The notes under the pieces: generated by a model
Seen by the model: the letters and a program-made list of their open reading frames with translations, nothing else
Database searches by the model: none
What the model was told of the DNA's origin: nothing
Shown: positions 22,451 through 33,711 of the stretch, piece after piece
How positions within the stretch are numbered: position 1 is the stretch's first letter
Layout of the letters: every line of letters starts with the position of its first letter
Assembly: GCA_030762175.1 (NCBI GenBank)
Contig: CM060838.1
Location: 22,376,001-22,440,000, forward strand
Origin: Metallyticus violacea
Lineage: Eukaryota > Arthropoda > Insecta > Mantodea > Metallyticidae
Direction: 5' to 3'
Length of the DNA: 64,000 nucleotides
Program-made: the position numbers and the translations under genes

Positions 22451-22537
22451 ATTACGCCATTTTTTCTGTTTAGCCATGGACATTGATGACATGTCAGGTG
22501 ACTTTATAAATACATTTTAGAAAGTAAGCGTTCCAGG
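22451..22537 (-). mobile_element. SINE-B, 3' half, split by a Penelope insertion
   Basis: The order TTACGCCATTTTTTCTG, CCATGGACATTGATGAC, AAGCGTTCCAGG mirrors the tail half of SINE-B on the minus strand. The head half resumes at 23520, after the Penelope-like element. Confidence 0.7.
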
Positions 22538-22539
22538 TT

Positions 22540-22695
22540 TTAAAACAATTAAATTCTCCCGGGCGGTTTTGCCGTGGTCCATGGTTTAAATTACTACCAT
22601 AGCTTTCACCAACTACTCCGGTTGGCATCTTCAGTGGACGAGGAGTAACACCTGACTGTTAACACGACGACAGTATTGATCCGTCTCTGTCTGGC
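22540..22695 (-). repeat. Penelope terminal repeat, inverted copy
   Basis: This is the exact-length inverted partner of 23341-23496; the only differences are one T/C near the TCGTCC block and one A/C in the GCCCGGGAG block. It carries the same hammerhead-like core on the minus strand. Confidence 0.93.
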
Positions 22696-22697
22696 AA

Positions 22698-23405
22698 GAA
22701 TTAAATCATCTCCGCGATGTTTTCAAAGCCAACGGATACAGCAACAAAGATATTGACAGAGCCATTCGCCCTAAGAAAACTGTAGCATCTAACACCTATT
22801 CGAACAAGAAACCTAAAGCTGTTCTAACTTACATAGAAGACGTTACTGTACGTATAACACTCTTATTAAAGAGAAAAGGCATATCATCAATCTTCACACC
22901 AACTACAAAATTAGGACAAATGCTAAACAATGCAAAAGATCCTAGGCATCCCCTTGACACCACGGGAATTTATAAAATACCATGTGAATGTGGCAAAGTT
23001 TACATAGGCATGACAGGAAGATCGATTAAAAAACGATTAGAAGAACATCAACGACATTTGCGCCTTAATCAGCCCGAATGTTCGGCAGTAGCAGAACATG
23101 CAATAAAGGAATGCCATGGTATATGCTTTAACAAAACAGAAGTGGTTGCAAAAACTCAAGGCTTTTTCAATCTAGCCAGGAGGGAAGCATTGGAAATACA
23201 ACAGCATCCAAACAACTTTAATAGGGATGGCGAATATCAGCTAAGTAGCACATGGAAACCGGTTCTTAAAAACAAGCAACTACCTCCCCTCCATCCTCCT
23301 CCCCTCCACTTCCGCCACACACATATCGATCGTCCTCTCAGCCAGACAGAGACGGATCAATACTGTCGTCGTGTTAACAGTCAGGTGTTACTCTTCGTCC
23401 ACTGA
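22698..23405 (+). CDS. Penelope-like element GIY-YIG endonuclease (5'-truncated ORF)
   Basis: The C-terminal part of a Penelope-type polyprotein; in intact elements the endonuclease nicks target DNA for primed reverse transcription. The frame is open for 235 codons, from just inside the left repeat to a TGA at 23403, with no start of its own (first in-frame ATG at 22920). It opens ELNHLRDVFKANGY, a linker typical of the region after the reverse transcriptase, then KGISSIFTPTTKLGQML. The nuclease follows: GIYKIPCECGKVYIG supplies both GIY and YIG, TGRSIKKRLEEH the conserved Arg and His, AEHAIKECH the metal-site-like residues, and REALEIQQHPNNFNRDGEY the catalytic Glu and Asn-rich end. The last residues read into the right repeat. 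All expected nuclease motifs are intact, but with no reverse transcriptase it cannot act alone. Confidence 0.93.
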   Translation, partial: ELNHLRDVFKANGYSNKDIDRAIRPKKTVASNTYSNKKPKAVLTYIEDVTVRITLLLKRKGISSIFTPTTKLGQMLNNAKDPRHPLDTTGIYKIPCECGKVYIGMTGRSIKKRLEEHQRHLRLNQPECSAVAEHAIKECHGICFNKTEVVAKTQGFFNLARREALEIQQHPNNFNRDGEYQLSSTWKPVLKNKQLPPLHPPPLHFRHTHIDRPLSQTETDQYCRRVNSQVLLFVH

Positions 23406-23496
23406 AGATGCCAACCGGAGTAGTTGGTGAAAGCTATGGTAGTAATTTAAACCATGGACCACGGCAAAACAGCCCGGGAGAATTTAATTGTTTTAA
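23341..23496 (+). repeat. Penelope terminal repeat, direct copy, with hammerhead-like core
   Basis: This is the downstream pseudo-LTR. It contains CTGAAGA (23402-23408, fitting CUGANGA), a 6-pair stem GCCAAC/GTTGGT around a 7-base loop, then GAAA (23429-23432), with a GTC just upstream at 23397. Hammerhead ribozymes are known from Penelope-like elements. One unpaired T before the stem makes this match imperfect. Confidence 0.8.
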
Positions 23497-23675
23497 TGAC
23501 AACACCGGCCGTGAAAGCCTAAGAAGTATCGTTCCAGGCTTACATTTAGGGCACTTTTCTAGCATTTGCCGCTAATGAAAACTGAAGAAATCTTGGTTGG
23601 AAAAAAAAGTCAAGGAGAAAGGTTCATGCGGGATTCGAACCTCAAACATGACGTTTAGGAATCTGTGCTTAATAG

Positions 23676-23680
<5 letters not shown>
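23497..23680 (-). mobile_element. SINE-B, 5' half, after Penelope insertion
   Basis: After about 23 bp of unassigned sequence, TAAGAAGTATCGTTCCAGG (23520-23538) repeats the last 20 bp before the Penelope element with a few mismatches, a probable target duplication. The SINE-B body continues through ACTGAAGAAATC to a degenerate B box, GGATTCGAACC on the plus strand. Confidence 0.7.

Positions 23681-23716
<36 letters not shown>
23677..23716. repeat. (AT)n microsatellite
   Basis: About 20 perfect AT units at the head end of the split SINE-B. Confidence 0.95.
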
Positions 23717-23720
<4 letters not shown>

Positions 23721-26270
23721 AAATAGGTGCATTTGGTCCCCCGGGCAACAACGTTCAGGTAAAGCGTATTCATTTAGGTAAAAGGGCTCTTTGATTACTC
23801 TATGTGTAAGCTTAACCTGAGGATCTGTGTTTAATAACTAGAGACCTATGCCTTGTAGCTTTGAATGCACGTTATAGTAGAATCTTCTCTTTGAACGGAG
23901 AGCATGGAGAGTAAAAAATTTCAAGCTAAAGTAAAGCAGTCTCGATACATTCGCAGATTTGTTTACACAGTAGAGCATCGAGTTTAGACAGTGCTTTCTG
24001 TGCCGCCAAACAATACTCCATGCACGGCTATAGTTGAAGCTTCTTGGTGTTCATACGCAGGACTCTATTAATAATTAAAATAGAAAAACTATTACTGAAT
24101 GCCAATTGAGCTTTTATAAACTGACAGGTTCTTTTAAAGTTTATTGTATAACTTCTTTTTGTTTATTTCATCAAATTGCAGTTAAAAATTTTAGCAGATC
24201 TATGGAAATACTTATATCCACAAAAAGTGAACTGCACGTTTACTTAGAATTATTCCTCGTGTATTATTAGGGACAAGACCTGTTAGATATTCTTTATATT
24301 TAAAGGATATTTACAACCGAACATGGGGAAAAAAAAAAAATAACCCAACACTAAATGTAATTTTGGATGTATAAATGGAAATATGTAAATAAATAAATAT
24401 TATACATTATGCAATTAGTCAATCTAAAATGTGAAATATGGTACTCCTTTTGTCATGGCTGAGCAAGTCATGCATGGTAATTAAAGCCTCAAGGAAATTA
24501 TTAGTTCTGTTAAATACATTTAGGCCCTTAGAATAGTAATTATACAGCTTTAATTGACAAATGCTTGCGTTGGCCCTTTCACTAACAAAGAAGAATTTTC
24601 ATTTTAAAGGCACTATTTACTAATTTTCTGCCGTCCCACTTCGAAACACTATAGTTCCGAAAATACTGCAATGAAAACTTTACACTGAACGCACATCTGT
24701 ATCATGTATGCGCAAAAATACGTCCAAAGAATTTGCGAGTAGAAAAATAGACACTTCAAGAATAGAAACAAATGATCTAGGATGCTTCATGATGCTGCAT
24801 GAGTTAATTTGAAAACTTATGATAATCAAGAGGGCCAAAAATCCTTTTATTCTGTCAAACGGAGAGCAGTAATTCAATGGATAATATTATAAAGGCTCAA
24901 GTGCATTAAAGGTTCATAATATTTACCCAATGTACTTATGAAAATCTCTTAGCACCTCCACGGTGACAGTGAGGGACTTGTAGTTACATTGAAATGAAGG
25001 CGGCTCCGCCAATGACAAGTGTTTACATTTGACTGGCTATGAACACACGTAGCATCTCAATATAGCTAGGACGATGATCCATATCGATGCTTATGCCTCC
25101 ATGAGATCACTCGTTCTTAATTTCAAAATAGTTAACGTCAAGTGCCCTTTTTATCCGTAAATTCTTTGTACTTATTTATTCCGTCTATTATAAAATGGTA
25201 TGAATATATTCTAATAAATTAGTTTGCTTAAGTCAGAGATAGTTTTATTTAATCACTTACTACATCCAGGAACCAAATGTTTACTTTAATATTCCTTGCA
25301 AAATCCTGTCTATCACAATATGTTGCTTCGTCATGGCAAATAACTGTCCACATTGGTCTAAGATAAATTGGGTCTAATATTCCAATAAAAAAAACCTCTT
25401 CTTACACCATCAAAAATATTCATAAGTTAGTTTTTGCTCAAATTCATATTTACATGTGCCGCCCTCTTCCTTGAAGTGCAACAATGATGATATTAAATCC
25501 CGAAAATGTAAGTGGTACGTGTCATAAGCCAACAATGGCTATCCTGCACGCCAATGACTGTGAATGGCACCGCAAAGTTGCAGAGATTGCATGCACGGTA
25601 CTCCAGGATGCGAGCTAGTGAGAGAAGTGCGGAAGTTGTTGTTGTTGAGGGCTGTACAGAACTAATTGTCAGAACTCCCCCACCATCTCACCCTGCTCCA
25701 AGCCTTTGTGGCGCCGTGACGCCTGTTGCATAATGCATGCCCCTCTTTCGCCCACAACAGGTCCCAGTTCAAAGTTGTAATTAGTTATTCGCCATTATGT
25801 TCACTACAGAAAATATAATGTACCTTGTCGAATATTAAAATACACTGGATGTTCAAATAAAGCTGTAGCCTGCAGTGCATGCAAGAAAATGTGTAAATAA
25901 TGGTTTTCAGTTTGTAAAACTAGCCTTTGTGCTCCATTGTTCATTCTGAACGCTGGACAAAAGAGATCAGCTTCCGCTATGGACATGCTACGAAAACATG
26001 AACACCAGGAAGATGAACAGAAGTTGATTTGGGGAAAAAGGCGTTGCGTAGTGATAACTTCAGCATGCAGGTAAAACAAACACTTTGTCCACAGGTTTCT
26101 AAACCACAATAAGAACGTTTCGTGTTTTACAAAATAGTTGGTTTTATCTTTTTTGTTGGTTTCATCACTCAATTTACAACACTATATACGGGGCGAGTAT
26201 ATAAATGATTGCTCCCAAAACAAACACCGCCTTCTAAAACTGCCAATCTGTATTTCTGCTTTGAACATAC
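23717..26270. other. No confirmed feature
   Basis: Mostly AT-rich. A GC-richer stretch at 25450-25780 includes a plus frame (25512-25733) I do not recognise. Around 25708-25785 a weak tRNA-like order ending GGTCCCAGTTCAAAG may be another SINE head, but no second copy was found. A minus frame of 122 codons (25804-26172) is also unrecognised. Confidence 0.4.
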
Positions 26271-26397
26271 AGAGAGTGCGTTTGCCGCAGAATTTGAAAT
26301 GTATAGTCTTTATGAATTATGAATATTCAAGCAATTCAGCACTTACATAGGTAGAACAAAGACTTGCAGCATCTCAGTACCTCACATGCACGATATA
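26271..26397 (+). repeat. 127-bp direct repeat, left copy
   Basis: It aligns to 27671-27797 without gaps, with 21 mismatches by hand count (about 83% identity). Its last bases, GCACGATATA, run straight into the left end of the mariner. Confidence 0.88.
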
Positions 26398-27670
26398 CGA
26401 GCGTAAGTCTATAAGTTTCCGGACTAGTCATTTTCTAAATATGATAAAAACAAAACCATATTTTAATTTTCAATATAGTTACCCTTTATTTCAATACACT
26501 TCTCACATCTTTGAATTAACAGTTCAATCCCCCTCCCAAAATAGTCAGAAGTCTTGTCTGCTAAATAGGTATATACAGCATCCATCACTTCTTCGTCATA
26601 CTTAAATTTCCTTCCTCGAAGGTCCTTCTTGAGTTTTGAGAAGAGGAAATAGTCACTGGGAGTTAGATCTGGGCTGTAAGATGGAAGGTCGATCTCCTTG
26701 AAGTCACATTTCTTCACAGTTCCCTTTGCATCAAGAGATATTTGCACAGGCGCGTTGTCGTGAAGAAGGCGCACACCACCACTCAACTTTCCACGCCTTT
26801 TCTCTTTATTGGAAGCACGTAGTCTGTGTCGTAGGCCAGCATAGTACTTCCCATTTACTGTGGTGTTCCTCTCCTTGAAGTCAATGAAGAATATTTCTTC
26901 ACAGTCCTAAAAAATTGTGGCCATGATCTTCTTGGTTGACTGAGTGCCCTTGGTCTTTAGAGGTTTACGCTTTCCACTTCATTGATTCTCTTTTGGACAA
27001 GGGATTATAGAAGAGGACCATAATTTCATCTCCTGTAATAATGATTTGCAGACCTTCTCTCTCGTTGCCACGGCAGATCTCCTAAAATATCTGACAACAG
27101 GTGACTCGTTGCTGCTTTGGACTGAGGAAACAAGTCTAGACACCCATCTTGCACTAACCTTATTCATGTTTAAATGTTCATGAATAATTCGAAGGACTAA
27201 TGTTTTGGAAACGCCCAGCCTTGCTGCTATTTCTGTAACTTTGAGCCGCCGGTTTTCCATAATTTCTCCTTCCACAAGGGCGATGATGTTTTCAGCAGTG
27301 AGCACCTCCAAGGGCCGACCTGTACGCCCTTCGTCTTCAACGCTTTCTCGATCCATTCGAAAAAATTTGGCTCATTCTTTTATGGTAGAATATGAGGGAG
27401 TTACTTCCCTATATACAACGTCCAATCACTGCTTAATTGCACTTGGAGTAAGTCCTTCTTTTGCGAAGAACTTAATAACAGCTCGAAACTCCATTTTGAA
27501 CATGCCACAATCTTCTACACTTAGCCTTCTTTATGCAACTATGTATGAACAACTGAACATAGAGGAGTGAAAGTTATAGCTGAAATTATTTATTTAACAG
27601 ATAAGATATGACACCAGATAAGGGTTTTGTGAAGGCGATAATCCTTAACGACGAGGCCAGAAACTCGCAC
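26396..27670 (-). mobile_element. Mariner element, one end truncated (mariner-2)
   Basis: The left terminus TACGAGCGTAAGTCTATAAG matches the mariner inverted repeat. At the right the element breaks off after GAGGCCAGAAACTCGCAC, so the outer 16 or so bases are missing and the 127-bp repeat begins instead. Length and content otherwise match the mariners at 7041 and 59775. Confidence 0.9.
26463..27494 (-). pseudogene. Mariner transposase, broken (best preserved of three)
   Basis: A Tc1/mariner transposase reading from the ATG at 27494 to a stop at 26463. The DNA-binding half is clear: ALVEGEIMENRRLKVTEIAA then RLGVSKTLVLRIIHEHLNMN. All three catalytic aspartates are present: TGDE at about 27040, LLHDNAP and YSPDLTPSDYFLF, with exactly 34 residues between the second and third, which is the D,D34D signature of mariner. 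Inactivating changes include a TAG where ATIFWDC would be (near 26908) and frameshifts between the N-terminal, central and C-terminal parts. A working copy would act on the inverted repeats, but this one cannot be translated through. Confidence 0.92.
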
Positions 27671-27797
27671 ATAGAGTGCGTTTGCAGCCGAGTTTGAAAT
27701 TTATAATCTTTATGAATTATGAATATTCAAACAATTCAGCATTTAAATAAATAAGACAATGACTCACAAAATCTCAGTTCATCACGTGCACGATATA
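27671..27797 (+). repeat. 127-bp direct repeat, right copy
   Basis: This copy abuts the truncated right end of the mariner. At its own end the sequence continues GATATAGATG, showing an unfilled TA where the left copy has the mariner. Confidence 0.88.
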
Positions 27798-29954
27798 GAT
27801 GAATTGTTTAATGATTGATGGTGCAAATAAATGCGAGGGCTATTGGTATCTGAGCTACCCGTTAACGTTGTCTTTTTCAGTTAAAAAAATATTAATCTTT
27901 AATTTTAATTCAGGAATAAGAGGGATGATGCAGTTATTTCATTCGCAAGCCGTTGTACATATGACTTGAAGGAGACGGTTGTTTTCTGAGTTCTGTTTTT
28001 AGGTTTTCAAACGGTTTGTATACTTGATTTTTAAATAAATGAGAGCCTACAGTGATTTCTCACACAAATATGTTACAAAAGGTATAAATATTTCCATTAG
28101 CCTCTTTGATAGTCCGAGAAATATTTAGAGAGGTTGGCGAGCCCCAGCCTACTCGTACGCCGAAAGATAAAGACGCGTGTTGTTACTAGGGAACTATGAA
28201 GGTGTTCTGACTGTTACGTTTGCGGTTTACATAATTTGAAATCTCCCTTCGGAAGAAATAGTCGCCTTCACTTTTATTCTAACTTATTTTACTTTATTGA
28301 ATATGTTTTCGGTTTCAATTTATAAATAAAGATATAAAAGACACGTCGTAAATGTATGTCACCTTACGTTTTCTCTTAAATATCGTTTGTGTACATATAT
28401 AAGTCCAAGAATAAACTCTGTTAATAGTGTTCTAATGTTTCGTGGACATCCTGGGAACATTTGACAACCAATGATATATTGCATATGAGAGATATTCACT
28501 CGAATTTTGATATATGAAGAAAGGAGGCGACTAACATAAAACTATTTTGGAAATGGAACAACTGCGGGAACGCTAAATTAAGTCACCTCTATGAACGTCC
28601 GCGGCGGCAAATAATTGGAAACTTAACATAAGACAATGTACATAAATTTCGATTTGTTCCGATTTTATTGCGCTCCCAAATGGTGTATGATCATTATGTA
28701 AGTGTTATAAACAAAACCTTTAGAAATATTTACACAGAGGAAGAAAGTGCTTATGGTGCTTAGAGGGAAAAAAGTACTAGATACTTGTGGAATTAGGGTG
28801 GGCTGACAGCACTGCTAATAAGATTAAATACAAACCAATATTTCTATCTACGAAATTCAATGTCTAATATGTGAAAAAAAGAGTTCCCTAGGCAGAGTTT
28901 ATGGCCGCTTCGCGTCCCTTGAAGGGACAATATCAGTACTTTCCCATTAGTACCATACATTAGTGCGTTTTTTAAGAAAGTTCATCAATGTAATAAACTC
29001 CCAGAATTTTGTTGTGGAAAGTACTATCATGGGAGATGGGAAAAAATGCTTCTAAAATGATGCTCTGCAATTTATTAATTAGCAGGCATTAAGACATTAA
29101 CAAATTCAACAAATACATTGCTTAGCAACATCAATTATCAAATACATTTGCACACAGAGGCTCATTTAAGTTATGATTGCTATTCCCAGCATTACAATAA
29201 TTACCTTAATAAAAACTAAATTTAGCGTTTTGTTTCAAAAATATAGTTGTAAAATGCCTGGATTTAACGAGATTTAACAAAGAATTCCATACATTACCCA
29301 AACTAAGAAAAAATTCTATAATTACAAGGGCACCAGAGAATCACCGCCTCAAGGCACGGATAGATAACAAGATATGAGAGGTTAGATCATTAGATCCTCA
29401 AGTCTAGCCAAAAACAATGTTTTCTCCCACTGTTGTCAGCGTATGCAGCAGATAAGGCTATAGGAAAGAGAGGATGACGCCAGGTGTTCCAACCAATTAG
29501 CGCTAAATTCCACTTTCAAGATAATCCTAAAAAGTGAGCTTAAGAGGGAGGAAAAGATAGGAAGGAAAAAGGAAAAGACAGGGATGGATAATGTAAGTTG
29601 ACCTCGGGGTATAGACAACCTTGCTCAAAGGCCTTAGAGGGCGTTCTAAGAAAGCGCAATTCCAAGAAAGTTCGTTGCAATAGATATAATAGTACTTGAG
29701 GAGATGAACTGATCACCTATCGCTTTGACATTTGTAGGTTCTAAGCGTAACTAAATTCAAATTATCCATATGGTCTGCAAGAACATAAATAGGCTCTGGA
29801 CATAATCCTAATGTTAACTATTGAAAACAAAAGTATTTTCTTATTACTAGAATGAGAAATCCATATTAACTACATGATCCACCCCAATTCACAAAATATG
29901 AGTTGTTTAGTTTAAAATACACTTTGGCTCATTACAGTGCCTACTTCCTCCATG
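27798..29954. other. No recognisable feature
   Basis: No coding frame above background, no SINE and no notable microsatellite. A purine-rich stretch lies at 29540-29590. Confidence 0.45.
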
Positions 29955-30245
29955 TCGGTCCTGGTGGTGTATTGATACTTGCCTTCTAAACCCAAGATCG
30001 CGGGTTCAAACCCGGCCAGGGTGGGTGGGTTTTTTCGGGCGTAAAAATATTAAGTATGGCTTCCTTCGGAAGGGAAGTAAAGTCGTGGGTCCCGTGTCGT
30101 ACATTTACGGCACGATAAAGAACCTCAAGCCTGAAAGAAGAGGCCTCTGAGCAAAATTTGTCGGTCGTTTCACGCCCTGAATAGAATGGGACGCTGATGA
30201 CCTGCGATATTAAAGAGTGAGCGTTCGTAAATATAAATAAATAAA
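29955..30245 (+). mobile_element. SINE-A, near full length
   Basis: It has head TCGGTCCTGGTGGTGTATTG, B box GCGGGTTCAAACCC, a complete body, and the end GTTCGTAAATATAAATAAAT passing into an A-rich tail. Confidence 0.93.
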
Positions 30246-30326
30246 AAAATTAAAAAAAATAAAAAACTCCCCCCCATAAGCCGCTGCTCTTTAAGTGACT
30301 AAAATATTAGAAAAGTAGATATGGTA

Positions 30327-30414
30327 AAGTCAGTAGCTTTTTTTTTTTTTTTTTGAGTAGTGTTTAACGCCCGTTTTTACTACTGAGGCACCACAGGCGG
30401 TAAGTCAGTAGCTT
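30327..30414 (-). mobile_element. SINE-B 3' stub with poly-A tail and 13-bp target duplication
   Basis: AAGTCAGTAGCTT occurs at 30327-30339 and again at 30402-30414. Between them, on the minus strand, lie the last 50 or so bases of SINE-B (ACCGCCTGTGGTGCCTCAG... GGGCGTTAAAC) followed by a poly-A tail. This is the standard outcome of target-primed reverse transcription that stopped early. Confidence 0.9.
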
Positions 30415-33400
30415 GTTAATTAAATTAAATGCTAATATATTTCCCGTATATCTAATTTTAGTGGCATTTTGCTTAAGCTAGAAGTTTTAATGAAACCAGT
30501 TAAGCGACTTTGAATGAACTGCATTATAAGTAATCTACATTTACATTTCCTTTTACAGCACAGCCGATATTAATTTTCCGGCATTACAAACAAGTTTAGA
30601 AAGTTGCCACCAACAAGAAGCAGAATTTTTTCAATTAGTTGTACACATTTAAGTATTCTCAACATAGTGTGATAACTCCGTAGTAGAAAGAGATCACAAT
30701 GAATGGATTGCGACTATACTGCAGATAAATTTAGCTTATTTGCAATTGATTTGAACAGTCCAATCACACCGAAAGAAAACTATTCTAAATCTACTCTTTA
30801 TTGGCACTGGGTCACTGTGGTATCGATTTTAAAACAATTGGAATATCTGTATTTGATGAAACTATCTCTAAATTGTTAATTCCATGCGAATTCAAATGAA
30901 ACTAAAATACATAATAACGCTTAATTTTATACAGTTAAGCTAACTTATGTATCACAAATAAAACATGAGAACAGTACCATATAGTCAAGCATAAAAACAC
31001 GATATCTCACAAGCAGAAAAAAAGTGTTCAGCATTATGTTAATTGAGTGTACAGCTGAAGAGATTCCTGAAATGATCTTGTAGTCACAAAATATTCTCTG
31101 CACAAATATACCAAACTTTTTAACTAACGAATTTCCTTCACAAATACCAGAGCTGAGCTAACCCCTTATTAATAAAAAACATGTTCAATAACTATAATTA
31201 GTTCTAAAAGTTGCTGTTTTAGTGACGGTAAATAGCTTGCCTTAGGATTCCCTTCAAAAATTAGCCAACAACGCTTAAAATATTGAAACTACATACGTTC
31301 CAATAATTATAGATTTAAAATGTCAAAATCGAAATTAAATGGATAAGTTGACGATGTAGCAGCATATTTACCTATCTTTTAAGTCACTTTTTATATCTCA
31401 CACACTTTAATCTAACCAGACAATGAAAATTATTTTTTGATATTATTTAAATATTATATGTAGTGACGTAATTCCATTCGGTTATGTACCCCTCTGTTCC
31501 TCCCTTCCGTCGCCTAGCACGCATCCCTGTCTCCATAGATAGTCTTCTTTTCACAATAAACTAAGGAAACTACTTCCTGTTACTAAATATCTAAACACAT
31601 GCCTGAACTGACAATCATTTGTCTAATCCAGGATGTCTACAGGCCGATATTCCAGGTTTTACTTAAACTGCATTTCAGTTAGTAAAAATATTATTAATTT
31701 TCTGAAATAATTAAAATAATAAAAAAAGTAATTGTAAATTTTCCATTCTGGACGTTTGTTGGCAAGAGCAAAGACAGTTTTGGTAGAATATTGATAAATA
31801 GAGTGGCTCTGGTGAAGCTGACATTTATAGAGGCTACAAACCACACTACCACGGTGAAGGAAGCAATGGTAAGTAGGCGGTTGAATCAACAGATAACTGT
31901 TTAACATGCAAATACAGGTAGTTCAGCATGCACTATACAAGTTACTGTAAATTACCTATAAGGCTGAATATCACCCCTGTCACGATCAGTCAAACATTAA
32001 GTGCACAATGTAATTTGCATTTTAGGGATCATGTGGCTCGCAGGGAAACCACGATGCTGCTGACATGCCATCTATGCTGAAAGCACGTACTCAAACACGA
32101 TGCATGTGATTTATGCAATGCTCTGCCCTGCATAAAATTTCTGAAGAAATTAGGGTCAAGTTTTTAGGATGAACGCAGTGAAGAAACGCTTTTTACAAAA
32201 ACACCCTCAAGATCTTCTTCCTATCAAGATTGGGTTATTGTAATCCCATTCCGAGGCTTACTAACTTGTGCTTGGCCGATGGAACTCTTTTGTCCACAGG
32301 ATAATGATAAGCTCCCTTAGTGGTCTGATAAGAACCATCTCTCTAAATGTTTCTGGCATTGTTTTTGACATTTCTTAATTTCTTTTATATCACTACTTTT
32401 AGTTTTATGCAATAATGTAACATTTTAAACTGATTTCAGCAGTGTCTTTTGTGTTTATTTTAGGCGTTTCTTATCTTGTGTTCATGTTTCATATAATTCA
32501 ACAGGTTTTGATTTCACCGAACTTTTTCTTCTATTATTGCATTTATTTTGTTATGTTTTGTATGCTTTCTTTAGAGCTGTGTTAATTTTATATTTAAAAA
32601 TTGTTACATCCCAAATCTTTGAAAATATCTACATCTTCTATACTTTGCCCATCGATACTATTTTGTCTCTCCCCATATGCTTTCCTTCCATTGTATTACA
32701 ATGTGAAATGTTCATATTGTATTCCTTTCGCACCTTATTAAGTTCTGTTACACTATAATGCAGTTCATTTCACTTCTAGCCAAAAACACCTCATCATCGG
32801 TGAATAGAACTATTTTTATTTATTTATTTATTCGCAGAACTATACACTATTGTAGCTTCCCATATATAAAATATGGTAAAAATACTACTCTCAGCTGTTT
32901 ACTTTCTTCTTCATATTGAAGAAGATCTTAATGGACTGGAAATAAATATATATCGCTGTGTCTTCCTATTTGTTACTTATCTACATAAATACTTACTTCA
33001 CAATGCTAATAACTAACATCTATGTAATTAGAGAGCAGAATGACTTTTGTTCCTTTAGATGCAATTACTGATCTAGAATATTGCAAATGTTTTCTCATAA
33101 TTTGCACTTAATATTTTCCAAAATACTTTAAAAAGTTATAATTAATTTTGCCATCTTTAATCAAAATCATGAAGGTTAACAATGAAAATAAACGTAAATC
33201 AACAAAATAATAATAATTACAAATGTGAATATTGTACCAGAATCAAACTAAACTTAAGCAATAGCAATAGAAAAATGGTTTCAAAATGTTCTGCTCATAC
33301 CTATCAACACTAATTGTTCCTTCAAAATAAAATGCCTATTATTCTTTCGGCGCTAATGACGCACCAAGCTCCTGTTTCCATTGTTTCAATGAAACAGGTA

Positions 33401-33436
33401 GGGATTTCTGAGCTCCAATGTTGGTTGTTTGTAGTA
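30415..33436. other. No recognisable feature
   Basis: AT-rich DNA, with a (TTTA)n-like run near 32815-32835. No supportable gene. Confidence 0.45.
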
Positions 33437-33711
33437 TGAACGCTCTTTAACATCTCATGCCATCAGCGTCCCATTTAAATCAGGCAGTGGAACGGCGAAT
33501 AAAATTTTCTCAGAGGCCTCTCTTTCAAGCTTGAGGTTCTTTTACACGCCGTAAATGTACGACATGGAACCCACGGATTTATTTTTCTTCCGAAGGAAGC
33601 CATGCTTAGAATTTTTACTATCGGAAAAATCCATCGATCTTGGCCGGGATTGAACCCGCAATCTTGAGTTTAGGAGGCAAGTACGGTTACCACTACACCA
33701 TCAGGACCGAC
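33437..33711 (-). mobile_element. SINE-A, near full length
   Basis: This is the reverse complement of the family. On the plus strand it runs from ACGCTCTTTAACATC to CACCATCAGGACCGA, with the B box GGGATTGAACCCGC and the TTCCGAAGGAAGCC core. Confidence 0.92.

Larger units (their letters stand above)
22540..23496 (+). mobile_element. Penelope-like element, 5'-truncated, inverted terminal repeats
   Basis: The element consists of a 156-bp terminal repeat (22540-22695, inverted), the 3' part of the coding region including a GIY-YIG endonuclease, and the same 156-bp repeat in direct sense (23341-23496). The two repeats differ at only 2 positions, with no gaps. Penelope-like elements are retroelements whose single ORF joins a reverse transcriptase to a GIY-YIG endonuclease; their pseudo-LTRs can occur in inverted orientation. 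The reverse-transcriptase portion is absent here. High repeat identity and an open frame suggest recent insertion. Confidence 0.93.

Noticed and set aside
24597..24630. Similarity of TTAAAGGCACTATTTACTAATT to 54965-54990
   Set aside because: Only about 25-30 bp match and flanks are unrelated; too short to call a repeat family.
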